Source of the DNA: Perognathus longimembris pacificus
Taxonomy: Eukaryota > Chordata > Mammalia > Rodentia > Heteromyidae
Assembly (NCBI RefSeq): GCF_023159225.1
Contig: NC_063175.1
Coordinates: forward strand, 1,928,755-1,992,754
Direction: 5' to 3'
Length of the DNA stretch: 64,000 nt
This document shows, one piece after another, positions 45,711-57,454 of the stretch. The notes under the pieces were generated by a model. The model did not search any database, was not told where the DNA came from, and saw only the letters and a list, made by a program, of their open reading frames with translations. Every line of letters starts with the position of its first letter. Position 1 is the stretch's first letter. Both the position numbers and the translations under genes were made by a program.

Positions 45711-45922
45711 TTTTTTTTTTTTTTTTTTTTTTGGCCAGTCCTGGGCCTTGGACTCAGGGCCTGAGCACTGTCCCTGGCTTCTTCCCGCTCAAGGCTAGCA
45801 CTCTGCCACGAGCCACAGCGCCGCTTCTGGCCGTTTTCTGTATATGTGGTGCTGGGGAATCGAACCTAGGGCCTCGTGTATCCGAGGCAGGCACTCTTGC
45901 CACTAGGCTATATTCCCAGCCC
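45711..45922 (-). mobile_element. Very young IDL-Geo SINE
   Basis: A 22-nt T run (45711-45732), then complete Geo and ID-like monomers on the minus strand. TSD AGTTCTGGGAT is perfect (45700-45710 and 45923-45933). It is nearly identical to the copy at 43961-44176 apart from a 3-nt loss near 45810 and a few substitutions. Same orientation, 1.7 kb away. Confidence 0.96.
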
Positions 45923-45933
45923 AGTTCTGGGAT

Positions 45934-46739
45934 TTTGCTTGTTATTACATTCTGGTTTGAAAGGGCATGGTTGATAAAGGATGTGATAGCAACAACTTAT
46001 TTCTTAGACTATATGTCAGCTCAATTTTTGCTTGTTTACATTGGGTATCTGAACAGGATAGAGTTGGTATTTAAATGTGCAATAATACACTATATGTCTA
46101 CCAGAGTAGATTCCTTTGATTGGGGCTCCTTCAGTTTTCCTTCTGTGAAGATTAGAGTATACTAAGATATAAGGTGGTGGAAAACAGAAACTTAGGGTTT
46201 CTTTTTAAATCATGTTACTACTATATGATAAAATATAGTATATTGTCTACAATATGGCACAGTAGTCATTCAATAAAAATTGAATAAGGTCACTGTATTT
46301 CTTTCCAATCAAGTAGTCCCAACTCTCCAAAAGTTAGTTTCCTCCCAAGACTATGCACTCAGAAACCTCCATGTGGGGCACAGCCTCCTTCTTAGGTTCA
46401 TTTTAGTACTGCATTTGGGAGGTAAGATTTGACAATGCTATTTTTATGGTCTTCATATTTGTGTCCACATTCTGTTGGCCAGGAATCACACATCTCTCAG
46501 TAGCTAACTACAAGTGATAAGTTGCAAGTCTGCCTCTATGTTCAGCAAGAGGGAAAATTTTTTCCAAGTCCCTGCTAGTTTCTTGCCATTGGTATTATCA
46601 GCCTTTATATTATAAAGAAAAGACTAGATTTTTAATTTTTCTTACAGAATTGAAAACTCTGATGGACATTTTGTTATTCTGGAGCATTTTCTTCTTGAAA
46701 CTATCTTTTTCTTTGATTTTTATAAGCTAGTCTTTTATA
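45934..46739. other. Unassigned DNA
   Basis: No gene or recognised repeat. Confidence 0.45.
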
Positions 46740-47130
46740 TGCCTTTCCCCTTAACATCTATTCTAGATTTCCTCTCAAGGACTTTATCTGCTCAAAGAGT
46801 CAATGTCATGATGCTAAAAGTTACCATCTTTCGCTGCAAATCCAATGCCTCTGATTTCTTTAAGAAAACCCTCTCTCAATGTCTCTCCTCAGATTTAATA
46901 AAAAACTCTGATGGATTCTGGACCCATATGTTCAATGGTCTTATAAATATATCAATTTGAGAGGCCCATAGTCACTGGAAATCAATCACATTGAGAAATG
47001 AATCATTCCTTTCCCACAGACTCTTTCCATACCATCTATCTTGGTGAATAGGAGTACCCTGTGGTTCTCAATTTCATTTTTTTCCTCTTCTCATGTACAC
47101 AGTCCTCAATACATATCATCAAATCAGTTT
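46740..47130 (+). mobile_element. Possible L2 fossil
   Basis: The order of pyrimidine-rich words ('gaatcattcctttcccacag', 'ataccatctatcttggtgaa', 'ttctcaatttcatttttt' then 'cctcttctcatgtacaca') is reminiscent of the L2 3' coding part. The match is weak, and the edges are guesses. Confidence 0.35.
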
Positions 47131-48339
47131 CTTATATTCATTCTTCATTCTCCATTCTGTTTTGTGCATCATCCACCCTTCTCTCTGCTTGTGTTCCGGT
47201 TCTCCTTTTTAACCCTGGTTTTCCAATATTTGAATACTAATTGCTGAGCCCTGGACATTGTCTTTCTTCAACTCATTCACCCAATGAGAAGCAGAGGAAA
47301 GTGGAAGTGGGGTTTCAAGGCAGAACCAAAACTTGGATGCAAAATCAACAAGATGGCCAGGAACATTTAGGAATATCTAGGTGCCATCAAAGAACTCTCT
47401 AGAGGACAGATTTGAGTAGAACTGTACCTCAGAAGAAATTAATTTTGAGGCCATATGCTAAATTTTCACACAGGGTTCATACTCTGATCAGAGATGCTGG
47501 CCAAAGAGATGGGCTAGTTGACTCAACTGGCCTGAAACAGCCCCACAGGTCTGATAAGCAGAGGTATAGAAGAGCCTGATACTGATCAAGGTCCTAAACA
47601 AAGCTGAATGATTCCAAGTTCTAGAATCACAGTGGCTTAGGGGATAGATTATGAAATGCTATGTACATAAATATTCTGCTGTAAGTGGCCAGAAGGTGAA
47701 TTAGCATAAGCAATACCTACTTTCTCATCAGGTCTCGCAGACAAAAAAATTGGATTGCCTTTTAAGTGAATGAATGAGTTACTTCCCACATTTTGAAGTA
47801 AGTCAAGTGAGACTCCATGAGTACCATGAAGCTATTGCATAGACAGTTTCTGCATTCCACTTAGGATCTGGGTCCCAATTTGGGGAGCCATCAGACTCTC
47901 ACATTCTTGTGTTGCATTTCACATCTTTCAAGAGGTGACTTTAGCCTAAATCCTATTCTTGGTGAACAAGTACATTTTTTTACAAAATGGTTCTCCCCTA
48001 ACTCCTTCAGTTAAGAGTGGAGCTGCCAGTTCACTCAAGCCAGCTAATTCAGTTTGATTTGGTTGGGTTGGGTGGATGTTGTGGTTGAACAGAAAAGATT
48101 CAGGCAACCTGGAGTGTGGTACCCAAGTCCAGAGATTCATTTATGGTAAACAGCACTGTTTAAACCTGGTCTTTCCTGCTGAGACCAAAACCAAGCCACA
48201 GCAAGGGAAGATCTAACTCTAGAAGCTTCTAGCTGAGAAGGCTGCACTTCTTAGATTTGTTGTCAAATGTAACATTTGGAAATGGTAAATCATTGCACAG
48301 CCAGTATGCTTGGCAACCAAGCTCTTGCCTGAGTTGCTG
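47131..48339. other. Unassigned DNA
   Basis: No gene or recognised repeat. Confidence 0.45.
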
Positions 48340-49140
48340 GCAATACAAGCTATGGCATTATCATCTCGGATAGTTCTGATGGGAGCATGTGAGCCATCAG
48401 TGACTGATCATTTCTGTCATTTCTGACAGAAAACAGAAATTTTCCTTCCTTTCTCTTGCCATAATGAAGCGACAAAAGCTGAATGAAATAAAGTTGTCTC
48501 ATTTATTATACAGATGACTCACATGCTTTCTGACTCATGCCAGTAAAATCACTCTGACACTAGCAGAAATATGCCAAGGCTGAAGAAAAATTGTGCACTG
48601 TGCCCCATGCTTCCCCCCTCATCCTTTCCTCTTGAGGCCTGGGAGATCGTGATGTTGTTCAGATTTGCCCTTCCACCTCAGAGCTGGGGCAATAAGTTAT
48701 TTAGTTACAAGATGACTTTCCTGGCTGTGGAAATACTGTGTGGGGTAGGATGTTGTTAATCAACTCTGTCCATGACATCATTAAATGAACAGCTGCATGT
48801 AGAAGTAACATCTTACAGCCTTGCCATTCCTGAGATTGAAAATGCTTCTCCTCTCTCCATCTATCAGGTAAAACAAGGATGCAGTGAAACCTGTGCTTGA
48901 GGAACAGATGGCATTATAATTGTGCTGTTAAAAAGAATGTACTGTCATGTCCTGCAATTCGTCCCTTTTCCATCTGTTTTTTGTCTGGTTAGTTTTGAAC
49001 AGCAGCCATCTTCCCCCTCAGCTTCATTTTAAATCTCAATGTAATAGGGTACTGCCAAGAGTTTGAATAAAAGCAGAACGCCATTGTGTGATGTCACTGT
49101 GAGGTTTTGCCTTGTTCGTAACATGCTTTGGGAATTGATC
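48340..49140. other. Repeat-free unique stretch with AP-1-like and CRE-like words
   Basis: No transposon signature was seen over about 800 bp. Two TGACTCA words lie 16 bp apart (48515-48521 and 48531-48537), and TGATGTCA lies at 49089-49096. TGACTCA is the canonical AP-1 site and TGATGTCA is a CRE variant. A regulatory role is only inference from motifs and the lack of repeats. Confidence 0.35.
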
Positions 49141-50268
49141 ATAGTAGAATGGTAAAATATTCGTTTGGATTGTCCTGTATATACTACATATATGTATTTC
49201 TAAATTCCTGGGAAGATACTAAGCCAATTCTTGTTTGATGATGAAAATGGACTTTCTAGCAAAATGCATTCGGTTTACATCTCTTGAGAGGTCATGAGAT
49301 TGTCACTTATCTATTATATTCTAGCAAATGTTTCTATGGAAATAACAAAGAAAAATCTATATTGATGTGTGTTTTTATTTCTCTTTTACTTATCTGTAGT
49401 TCAGAGAACTGCATAGAATAAAGTGAGTTTCCTAAGGATATTTGGAAAATACTGTTGTGGGGAAAATCTGGATCCCAGAACCTCTATGTAGGTGTTCTAA
49501 TAAGCAGTGAATTGTGTAAATCATTTTGCATTCAAACTTGATATTCATTCTAATAGAATAGTTACTGAGAAAAATGTTCTAAGCTTTTTTCTAAACTTCA
49601 AAGGCTTGTACGAGGGTTTGAAAAGTAACATATCCATCTACATGTCTAATGCTTCTTTATCAGAGTCACCCTTTTGGTCATTCTCCTGCATCTCAGCTAA
49701 GTTCTTTCTTGACAATCTTCACATTCTCCTTTTTAAGAGGAAAAATATTCTTCCTCCAAATCAAAACTCTCTTTTCTCCACATATCACAATTTTCAGTGA
49801 TGGCCTCTGGATCATGGATTATTGAAGGGAAAAGAGATCAGGCTGACATGTATTTAAATTGCTATTAATTATCTTTCTGATTAAACATGTGCCAAGGGTT
49901 CTTCACATATACACTGAGATAAAAATTTAGGGGAAATTATAAGAAAATTTCATAAATGTATATTGGCTTATAGGGCATATTAGATATGACTGCTTGTTGA
50001 CCTATTTCTAACCCAATGAGACTGCAACTTATTGGGTATTTAAAAGTATATATTCTATAGAATTTGATTTCTGTTTTTTATCTTTATGAAATAAGAATTC
50101 CTTATTAAATAAGCTCAGTGAATACTAGATCATATATTTTCCTATTAAGAATTTTGTCAACCATATTTGCATGTTAGAACCTTTGGGAGGTCATATATTA
50201 AGAAACTCCTTTGACTTTGTTGAATTTTTATCAAATATAGCATCATTTTGTCTTTGCTTTGGCTTTTA
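49141..50268. other. Unassigned AT-rich DNA
   Basis: No gene or recognised repeat. A 97-codon open frame at 49507-49800 is featureless. Confidence 0.45.
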
Positions 50269-50269
50269 T

Positions 50270-50395
50270 TTCCTTCCTCCTTCCTTCCTTCTTACCCTTA
50301 TTTTTGGTCTCGGACTGGAATTTGAACTCTATGTGATGCTTTTGCTCATTGGCTGATGTTTGAGCAATGGAGCCATGCCTCCAGCCTCCCTTTTT
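50270..50395 (-). mobile_element. Worn tRNA-derived SINE fragment
   Basis: CCTT-rich DNA is followed by 'ggaatttgaactctatgtga' (reverse of a B-box-like word) and 'agcaatggagccatgcctcc', the pattern of a minus-strand ID/Geo-class SINE. The family is not certain. Confidence 0.45.
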
Positions 50396-50431
50396 ACATG
50401 CTAAAGAGTTAAAATTCTAGAGAGTGTTGAG

Positions 50432-50476
50432 AAAGAGAGAGAGAGAGAGTGAGAGAGAGAGAGAGTGAGAGAGAGA
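50432..50476. repeat. (GA)n microsatellite
   Basis: GA repeats with a few GT interruptions. Confidence 0.92.
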
Positions 50477-50477
50477 A

Positions 50478-50535
50478 TGGACAGTGCTTAGGCCCTGAGT
50501 TCAAACAACCTGAACTGGTACCAAAAATAAATAAA
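50478..50535 (+). mobile_element. Geo right-monomer 3' fragment
   Basis: 'ggacagtgcttaggccctga' then 'gttcaaacaacctgaactgg' and an A-rich tail match the end of Geo. The 5' part is replaced by the (GA)n tract. Confidence 0.7.
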
Positions 50536-51230
50536 AAGAATACTCATTTGAATGTTAATAAATATTGGATATTAGAATGAAAATTGAAATCTGTTCCAAT
50601 CTATGAAAAATGGCACATTTCTCTTTAATAAAGTACCTTTAGCCAGCAGTGGAGTCATATTGAGCACATCCAGAACCACTGAGTAGCTGTTACAGTTATC
50701 CTGAAAGGAACTAGAACTAGCCAGAGCTTCTGTCTTTTTCATTTTTTGAAACATGATTATATTCTGAGGGATAATGAGAAACAATGTTCATTAAATCTGT
50801 GTCATATTTCTCCTTGGTACTTTAAATACAAATCATAGAATTAGTGAATTTTCATCATTCCAGTGGCTCTGAGTATAAAATGTTTTCCAGTGGAGTTTCT
50901 TTTTGTTTTTGTTGAAGCTACTGAAAATAACATGTGATTATGTGATGGTAGTGAATGTGTGGTCTGGCCAAACAGGAACAGGAGTTGACAAAGCGATGTT
51001 ACACTGGTAACTTGGAATTAATAATTTCATGTTTATAGTTACATTGGACTAATCATTTTAATTCTTGGTGTATTTCTTTTAGTCTATTTTTGTTATATGT
51101 CTTAACAGTTGGAAATAAAAATAGCATGCCAAGACCAGCATGGAGAGGATCTTTGAGCAGACTGGTAGAGAGTGTTATTGAAGTCATGTAGATTTGTGGG
51201 ATGTCAACACGGTCATTAGATTTGTAGATA

Positions 51231-51231
<1 letters not shown>
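50536..51231. other. Unassigned DNA
   Basis: No gene or recognised repeat. Confidence 0.45.

Positions 51232-51266
<35 letters not shown>
51232..51266. repeat. (AC)n microsatellite
   Basis: About 17 AC units. Confidence 0.95.
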
Positions 51267-51271
<5 letters not shown>

Positions 51272-51872
51272 AAACACTCACAGCTGGCATTAGTCTGGTA
51301 GAGAGAGGCACTATATCTTTATACCAGACATAGGCCCCAGGCTGGTGGAAATATCTTCCAAATGATTAACTGTGTAGCAGATTACTGTGTCACACAGACT
51401 GGAGAAAAATTTCTGAGCCCCCGGACCTGTGGCTTCACTTGGTCTTGCTGAATTATTCACATGTGGGCATTGCTTTTCTTGTTTTTCTGTTATTTAACTA
51501 CATGGCTGATGGCTCTTCTCAAGCATTCCCATTGACAACATTTTATTTTGCTTAATAAAGCTATTCTCATTTTTAAATCTTCTACCATCTGGAATCCAAT
51601 GTCTTCCTTAAAACTATAATTGAAGATAATAGCCTCTCGCCATCCATATAATATTTATTCATACCTTTATTCAAGGTATGAATTATCTTTGATTCTCTGA
51701 TTTGTTTGACACTTAACTAAGTGTCTATGGAATGATACAAAATTTCAATAAATGTATATCTTGCATTGAAAGTCTTAGAAAAAACTGCACAGTTTTAATG
51801 AATGTTGTTTCTTACTACCTGTCAGAAAAGTCACGCTAAAAAAAAACCAAACATAAAGTAAACTAAACTTGC
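51267..51872. other. Unassigned DNA
   Basis: No gene or recognised repeat. Confidence 0.45.
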
Positions 51873-52080
51873 CAGACACCATTGGCTCTTGCCCATAATC
51901 CTAGATACTCAGGAGGCTGAGATCTGAGGATCTCAGTTTCAAGCCAGTCCTGGAACCAGAAGTAACCAGAAAACCACAAATAATGCTATGGCTCAAAGTG
52001 GTAGAGCATTAGCACTGAGCAGAAGCGCTCAGGGCTAGTGCCCAGGCCTCAAGTTCAAACTTGAAGACCAATAAACAAAA
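51873..52080 (+). mobile_element. B1-Geo composite SINE
   Basis: The B1 head ('ccataatcctagatactcag', 51894-51913) is shortened before the linker ('aaccagaaaaccacaaataa'). The Geo part ('atggctcaaagtggtagag', 'caagttcaaacttgaagacc') follows with an A-rich tail. Confidence 0.82.
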
Positions 52081-53592
52081 AGAAGGGGAAAAAAAAGAAA
52101 ATGAAAATGGACTAGTTCTAGTTGTAGTTCTTTATGGGAAAACTCTAACAGCTGTGTAATGGTTCTGGCCTTTTGTTTCTTTCTGCTTAAGAAACTATAC
52201 ATAGACTATCTCTATTCTCAGTGAGACTCCATTGGTGACTAAAATTATTTTATAAAAAGAAAACATAGGCTATTTAAGAAAACATGATGTTTTGTATGGA
52301 TTGGAGCAGATTTTAATTTTCTTTCTAACATTCAAAGTGAACATTCCATATTTGTTTTTGCAAAAATTTACATATATGTATATGATTCTATTTCTTTAAC
52401 CCGAATATTAGAGCACTGAAAATGATTCCAGGTACACATGATGATAGATCATTAGATGATGAATAGTCTAAATTGTTCAATGGTCCTTAATGATGGTTCA
52501 TATTGGCCATCAATGAGCTGGTAAGCCAGTTTAGTTTGGAAGGTTCAGAGGGGCTAAGTAGAAGGGTCTGTTAGGATGCTATATGTATTTATTACAGAAT
52601 TAGGTCACATAATTTACCAAAATTGAACTGTTTTAACTTTAAGAGGGAAAAGAAATAGGATAAATTAATTTAGCACAGTGTAAAATTTTCAGTGCTTGAA
52701 GGATTATGCCTGATAATTTCCCAAAGAATAAGTGAATATTGGTTGGTTATCTGTCTTATAGCAAGAATAAGATGCCAGCTGTGCGCCAACTAATAAGTAT
52801 ATTGTGAGAACAAATAGTGTATGTCTACTTCCTTAATGAAACATACTGTCTGCTTTCAATATATGAAAAATGTGTGATGAAATAATTCCACATTTTTATT
52901 ACTCCTAGAAAATAATTATAAATAGAGCTTTTAAAGCAAGATGGTATCAACTGCACAGGCCTTGAACTCAGTGCCTAGGGTCATAGTAACAAAGAGCTTT
53001 GGAATCAAAACTTCTTGCTTTTGAAAAAAATAAAGCAAGAGACCACCTTGTTTCTTTACTCAGACTTTCAGGATAAATTCACTAGTTTTTCACTTCCTCT
53101 TTAAGCATCAATGTTTTGAAAGTTTCTAGCTGGACTACAAGGAGTTCAGGTAAAGCAAACGCATCCAGCAGAGAACAGAATGCTGAAGAGCTGAGGAATT
53201 AGAAGAATCCAAGAAGGTGATGTAGACTGGATCCTGCTCAACACCCCAGATCCTTGACTGGAAGAGTGTTAGATGTACATAAACTGATAGATGTTTCTAG
53301 ATGGCCCATAATAAATACTATTCTTCATCTTGGCTAGCAGATCAGTCTTGGGGACCAAAATACAAGATGTACTGATGCTGTAAGGAGCAATACCACCTAT
53401 CCCAGAGGTACTACTGTATCACACTAGGTCCATATTGCTACCTGAGACTGAGAAGTACTTACCTAATTCCTCCAGCAACTGTTCTACAACATATTTGTTA
53501 AACTTCATTTGTAGGGCAGGTTAAGAGGGGAAGGCAAAACATGTGCTGAGTGAATTGCTTCCTCTATTTAGCTGCAGTAAAATAATCTTTGT
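52081..53592. other. Unassigned DNA
   Basis: No gene or recognised repeat. Confidence 0.45.
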
Positions 53593-53608
53593 AAAACTGT
53601 GGCATCTA

Positions 53609-53820
53609 GGGCTGGGGATATAGCCTAGTGGCAAGAGTGCCTGCCTCAGATACACGAGGCCCCACATATACAGAAAACGGCCAGAGGCGGCGCTGTGGCT
53701 CAAGTGGCAGAGTGCTAGCCTTGAGCGGGAAGAAGCCAGGGACAGTGCTCAGGCCCTGAGTCCAAGGCCCAGGACTGGCCAAAAAAAAAACCAAAACAAA
53801 ACAAAAAAAAAAAACAAAAC
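53609..53820 (+). mobile_element. Young IDL-Geo SINE lacking the left B box
   Basis: The left monomer begins 'gggctggggatatagcctag'. Where other copies continue into 'taggttcgattccc', it jumps from 'gaggccc' to 'cacatata' (about 53656-53670), removing 20 nt that hold the Pol III B box. The Geo monomer is complete and the tail is A-rich with C interruptions. TSD AAAACTGTGGCATCTA is perfect over 16 nt (53593-53608 and 53821-53836). Confidence 0.95.
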
Positions 53821-53836
53821 AAAACTGTGGCATCTA

Positions 53837-54329
53837 TCTGACTATTTCTCTCTGAACTCCAGAAACTGTCAAGTGGAGGAATTTGGAAACAATGGGGCAT
53901 CTAATCAACATGTTTGCTGCTGATTTTAGGATTTACTGATTGCTAACACCACAGCACTTTTCCTGCTTTGGAAAGGTCAGGCTGTCACCTAATTCTCTGC
54001 AGAGCCTCATTCACCAGAAGGTGAGTACTTGAGAAAGAACAGGACACCATAGTATTTCCAGGTGGAAGCTATCATATAGGTGCACTTGATGCAAAGCTGG
54101 GACTAAAATTTAGGAAACCACCTGTACTTTTCCTTTTCCATTTCCTTTTGTCTATCTTGTTTCATAAACCAAACCTAGAGTATAAAAACATATGAGCATA
54201 ATGAAATAGTTTAACTTAAAAATGATGGACCTTTTGACTATTGAATTTTTCTCAATAAAAATTCATTTTTTCCCCTAGGGTATGTACCTGAATGGAAAGG
54301 AAAACACAACTTTGAGAGGAAAGGGTTTT
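53837..54329. other. Unassigned DNA
   Basis: No gene or recognised repeat. Confidence 0.45.
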
Positions 54330-54480
54330 TTAAAAAGTATTTTTATTGTTATTATAAAGGTGATGGACAGAGGGGTTACAGTTATACAAGTCAGATAAAG
54401 TTTCTTTTAAAGACAATGTCCCCTTTCCCTCACTCATCTCTCAGTTTTTCTCTCCCCTGCCCACTTTCTTGGTTTTAATA
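54330..54480 (-). mobile_element. L1 3' UTR fragment, older subfamily
   Basis: The plus strand reads 'ttataaaggtgatggacaga' then 'ggggttacagtta', the older 3' UTR type, followed by a worn C-rich block to about 54470. Confidence 0.82.
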
Positions 54481-54904
54481 GTTCTTTACATGCATGGCGT
54501 AAAAAAAGTAATATTGTTTGGTGCTATTTTTGTTATAAGTAGTGGGGTGATTGGTTCAAAACAGGGAATACTTCTTTCAGGGTTTTGTTTGCTTTTGTGT
54601 TTCTTTGTTAATTAACTCATTGTTTTAATAGGAAGATGAAACTGTTAGATTTATCTAAGACAAACAGGTTTGGCATTCTGAAACAAACTTGCTTTAGTCT
54701 GTTGGTGTTGCTGTAGCAGAGTACTGAGACTAGTGGTTGTTTTTGTTTTAAATAAATTTATTTCACATAGTTCTTCCTGGAGGCTAGCAAGTCCCATTCA
54801 AGGTGCTGGCACTTGGTATAGTGGAGTTAGTTTTGTTTTGTCCTCATAGGGTAGAACACAAAAGAGCAAGTAAATGAAATGCTGCTCAAAACCTCTTTTT
54901 AAAA

Positions 54905-54909
54905 GATGT

Positions 54910-54970
<61 letters not shown>
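54905..54970. repeat. (GT)n microsatellite
   Basis: About 30 GT units with one T interruption near the start. It abuts the minus-strand B1-Geo tail. Confidence 0.96.
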
Positions 54971-54972
<2 letters not shown>

Positions 54973-55200
54973 CTAGTCCTGCCAGAGCCTGGGTTTCCCT
55001 GAACTTTTTTTCTTTGCTTTGCTTTTCTTTTTGCTCAAGGCTCTACCACTTGAGACACTACTCCACTTACTGCTTTTTTGGTGACTAGTCAGGAATAAGA
55101 ATATCACAGACTTTCTTGCCCAGGCTGGCTTTGAACTATGGTCCTCAGATTTCAGCCTCCTCAGTAATTAGGATCACAGGGGTGAGCCATGGCACCCAAC
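54971..55200 (-). mobile_element. B1-Geo composite SINE
   Basis: The reverse Geo ('accacttgagacactactcc'), linker ('gtgactagtcaggaataaga'; the second word is worn) and B1 head ('cagcctcctcagtaattagg') are in the expected order. It was inserted into the MaLR LTR. Confidence 0.8.
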
Positions 55201-55350
55201 AAGGATTTTAGTATTTTCCACATAGATGAAGCCCCCATGTCTAGATTGCCTCTTGAAGGCTTTACTTCTTAATATTGTTGCCTTGGAAATACCTGAATTT
55301 TTCAGGGGGCATATTCAAGCCATTGTATTTTTCTCTTGGTCCCTCCACAT

Positions 55351-55547
55351 TCATGCCACTCCTATATGGGTACAAAATGCATTCATTTACTCCAGTGACT
55401 CCATAAATCTTACCTAATTCTGGCATCAACTTTAAAGTCTAAAGTGTCCTCTAAAGTGTGACTCATACTGAGATAAATGGTCCCTAGCAGTGTAAATGTG
55501 AAACCTTGGCAAATCATGTACTTCTCAGAATAAATGGTGAGACAGGC
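55351..55547. other. Unassigned DNA
   Basis: Short unique stretch with nothing recognised. Confidence 0.4.
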
Positions 55548-55740
55548 ACACAAAGGAAGATGGAAGGAAGAAAGGAATGAACAAAAAGGAAAGAAGGAGG
55601 GAAGGAAGGGTGGGAGGAAAGGTTGGAGGAAGGAAGAAAGGAAGGAAGGAAGAAAGGAAGGAAGGAAGAAAGGAAGGAAGGAAGGAAGGAAGGGGAATGG
55701 GGAATGGGGAATGAGGGAGGGAAGAAAGAAGGAACACTCC
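55548..55740. repeat. (GGAA)n / AAGG tetranucleotide tract
   Basis: About 190 bp of purine-only repeats, with a GGGGAAT subrepeat at 55692-55712. It produces long Lys/Gly/Arg frames on one strand and Ser/Phe/Pro frames on the other; these are not genes. Confidence 0.95.
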
Positions 55741-56334
55741 CACATGGGCATACTGGGGTTGGAGTTAGGCTCCCAGGATACATTTACTTTCATTTCACTC
55801 CATATTGTATATAGTGGACTCTTCCAGACCTATATGATGTGTGCTGATGTTGTAATTCTGACAGCTAATGGTACTGATGCCATGTATATTTGTGTTTGTT
55901 TGTTCATTTCTAATTTCTAATACTAAATATAGCACATATATATATTTCATATCGCCTATATCAATGAATCCACTTTAGGGTATTCAGGAATTTTTAAAGA
56001 GTAGTAGGAAATCCTGGCTACAAAGAGCCTTCTAATATAAGTTACTGGACTCCTTGCTTTGCTGCTCATATTGTTGGAATCCACAAGATAAATGGTTTCT
56101 CAATGTCTCTGCTTTGGAGCTTTTGATCATTATTTAGACCAATGGAAAGTTGTCCCATTGCTTGTCCTTTAAACAGACAATAGAAATTATCAATGAGGGT
56201 GAATTTGGATGGTGTCTACAATATTTTTAAACACATAACAACTTAAAACAATCAGAATACTTTATTAGATGTGAACCACTGATCATTATGTGTGTGTATG
56301 TATGTACATATATGTATACATATAACGAGTATCT
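55741..56334. other. Unassigned DNA
   Basis: No gene or recognised repeat. Confidence 0.45.
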
Positions 56335-56480
56335 TACTCAACCCTTTGTGTCTCAATTCCTTCTCTATGAAATAGATAACTCTAGCGTTGTGACATTGTT
56401 CTTAAAGATACATGAAACTATACAGTTAAGGCCCTTAAAACACTGCTTAGCATAGGTAACATTTAACAAATGTTAACAAT
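56335..56480 (-). mobile_element. MIR fossil
   Basis: The order 'gtgtctcaattccttctcta', 'tgaaatagataactc', 'gttgtgacattg' and 'actgcttagcataggtaaca' is that of a reversed MIR. Confidence 0.6.
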
Positions 56481-56739
56481 TTAGTTATCACCGTTACCTC
56501 TGCCCATTTTAAGGTATTGAGGTCTTATATTTAGAATGGGGGTCAATTTTTTCTATAGTTTATTCACATTGTTGCAAATGTTGATATTTTCTTTTGTAAA
56601 GTTCAAATGGAAATGGAAATGGAAAAAGCTTGGAACCAAAGAAACATAGGTTGCATAATTTCCTTCATTTGTAATAGAGTGTGCACATAAATCTATAAGC
56701 AAACCCAATAGATAGTAAGAGACAAAAAATTATACTTAG

Positions 56740-57430
56740 AATGATTAACTTAACAGGACGCTAGCCATTCACATGGTGAGGCCAGAGGAGGATATTCTTA
56801 GGAGATGATCACAAGGGCTCAATAGCTATGTGCATATGATCATACAAAAAGATGCTTATTGAAATGAACTTCAGGGGCTGGGAATATGGCCTAGTGGCAA
56901 GAGTGCTTGCCTCCTATACATGAAGCCCTAGGTTCGATTCCTCAGCACCACATATATAGAAAAGGCCAGTAATGGCGCTGTGGCTCAAGTTGGCAGAGTA
57001 CTAGCCTTGAGTAAAAAGAAGCCAAGGACAGTGCAGTGCTCAGGCCCCAAGTTCAAGCCCCAGGATTGGCAAAAGAAAAAAAAAATGTTGAAATGAACTC
57101 CAAGAAGTAGAATCAAGAGGTTTTTCCATTTTTTCTGTTTTCTTCCTTTAAAACAAAATTCTGTACCCTTTGTCTTGTATGTTAATTTATTTGATTTGAG
57201 GAGGGAAAGGGGAAGTAGAGAAACAGTAGGACAAAGAATGAACTAATTCAGCAGTGATACTCACTAGACACAATGATGGAAATGAACTATACAACTTGGA
57301 AGGAAAGTAGAAAAAAAAACCTGGGAGAAAATGGTACTGTCCAAGAAGAAATATAACCAATGCCTTACTTATATAACTGTAACCCCTATGTACATCACCT
57401 TTTCAGTAAGAATAAAAATAAAAAATTTAA
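56740..57430 (+). mobile_element. Older L1 3' UTR fragment, split by IDL-Geo
   Basis: It resembles 11540-11975: 'gaggatattctta' near 56790, 'cttgtatgttaatttatttg' near 57173, and the end 'gtaacccctatgtacatcac' (57380-57399) with an A-rich tail. The IDL-Geo at 56874-57087 interrupts it. Confidence 0.8.
56874..57087 (+). mobile_element. IDL-Geo SINE inside an L1 fragment
   Basis: Both monomers are complete with an A-rich tail. The Geo unit keeps 'caagttcaagccccagg'. There is a small 'cagtg' duplication near 57033-57040. TSD TTGAAATGAACTTCA (56859-56873) and TTGAAATGAACTCCA (57088-57102) differ at one base. Confidence 0.93.
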
Positions 57431-57454
57431 TAAAGTTGGAAGAGTATCCATTGT

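Larger units (their letters stand above)
54691..55350 (-). mobile_element. MaLR LTR, interrupted by SINE and (GT)n
   Basis: The first part (54691-54904: 'tagtctgttggtgttgctgt', 'tggaggctagcaagtccc') and last part (about 55201-55350: 'ggattttagtattttccaca', 'gggggcatattcaagccatt') are the two ends of a reversed MaLR LTR. The middle is displaced by the GT repeat and a B1-Geo. Confidence 0.6.

Noticed and set aside
45731..46165. 144-codon frame as a gene
   Set aside because: Its first half is an antisense reading of a young IDL-Geo. The same peptide recurs at the other IDL-Geo copies.
55534..55920. 128-codon Lys/Arg/Gly-rich frame and its opposite-strand Ser/Phe/Pro frames
   Set aside because: They are translations of the (GGAA)n tract.
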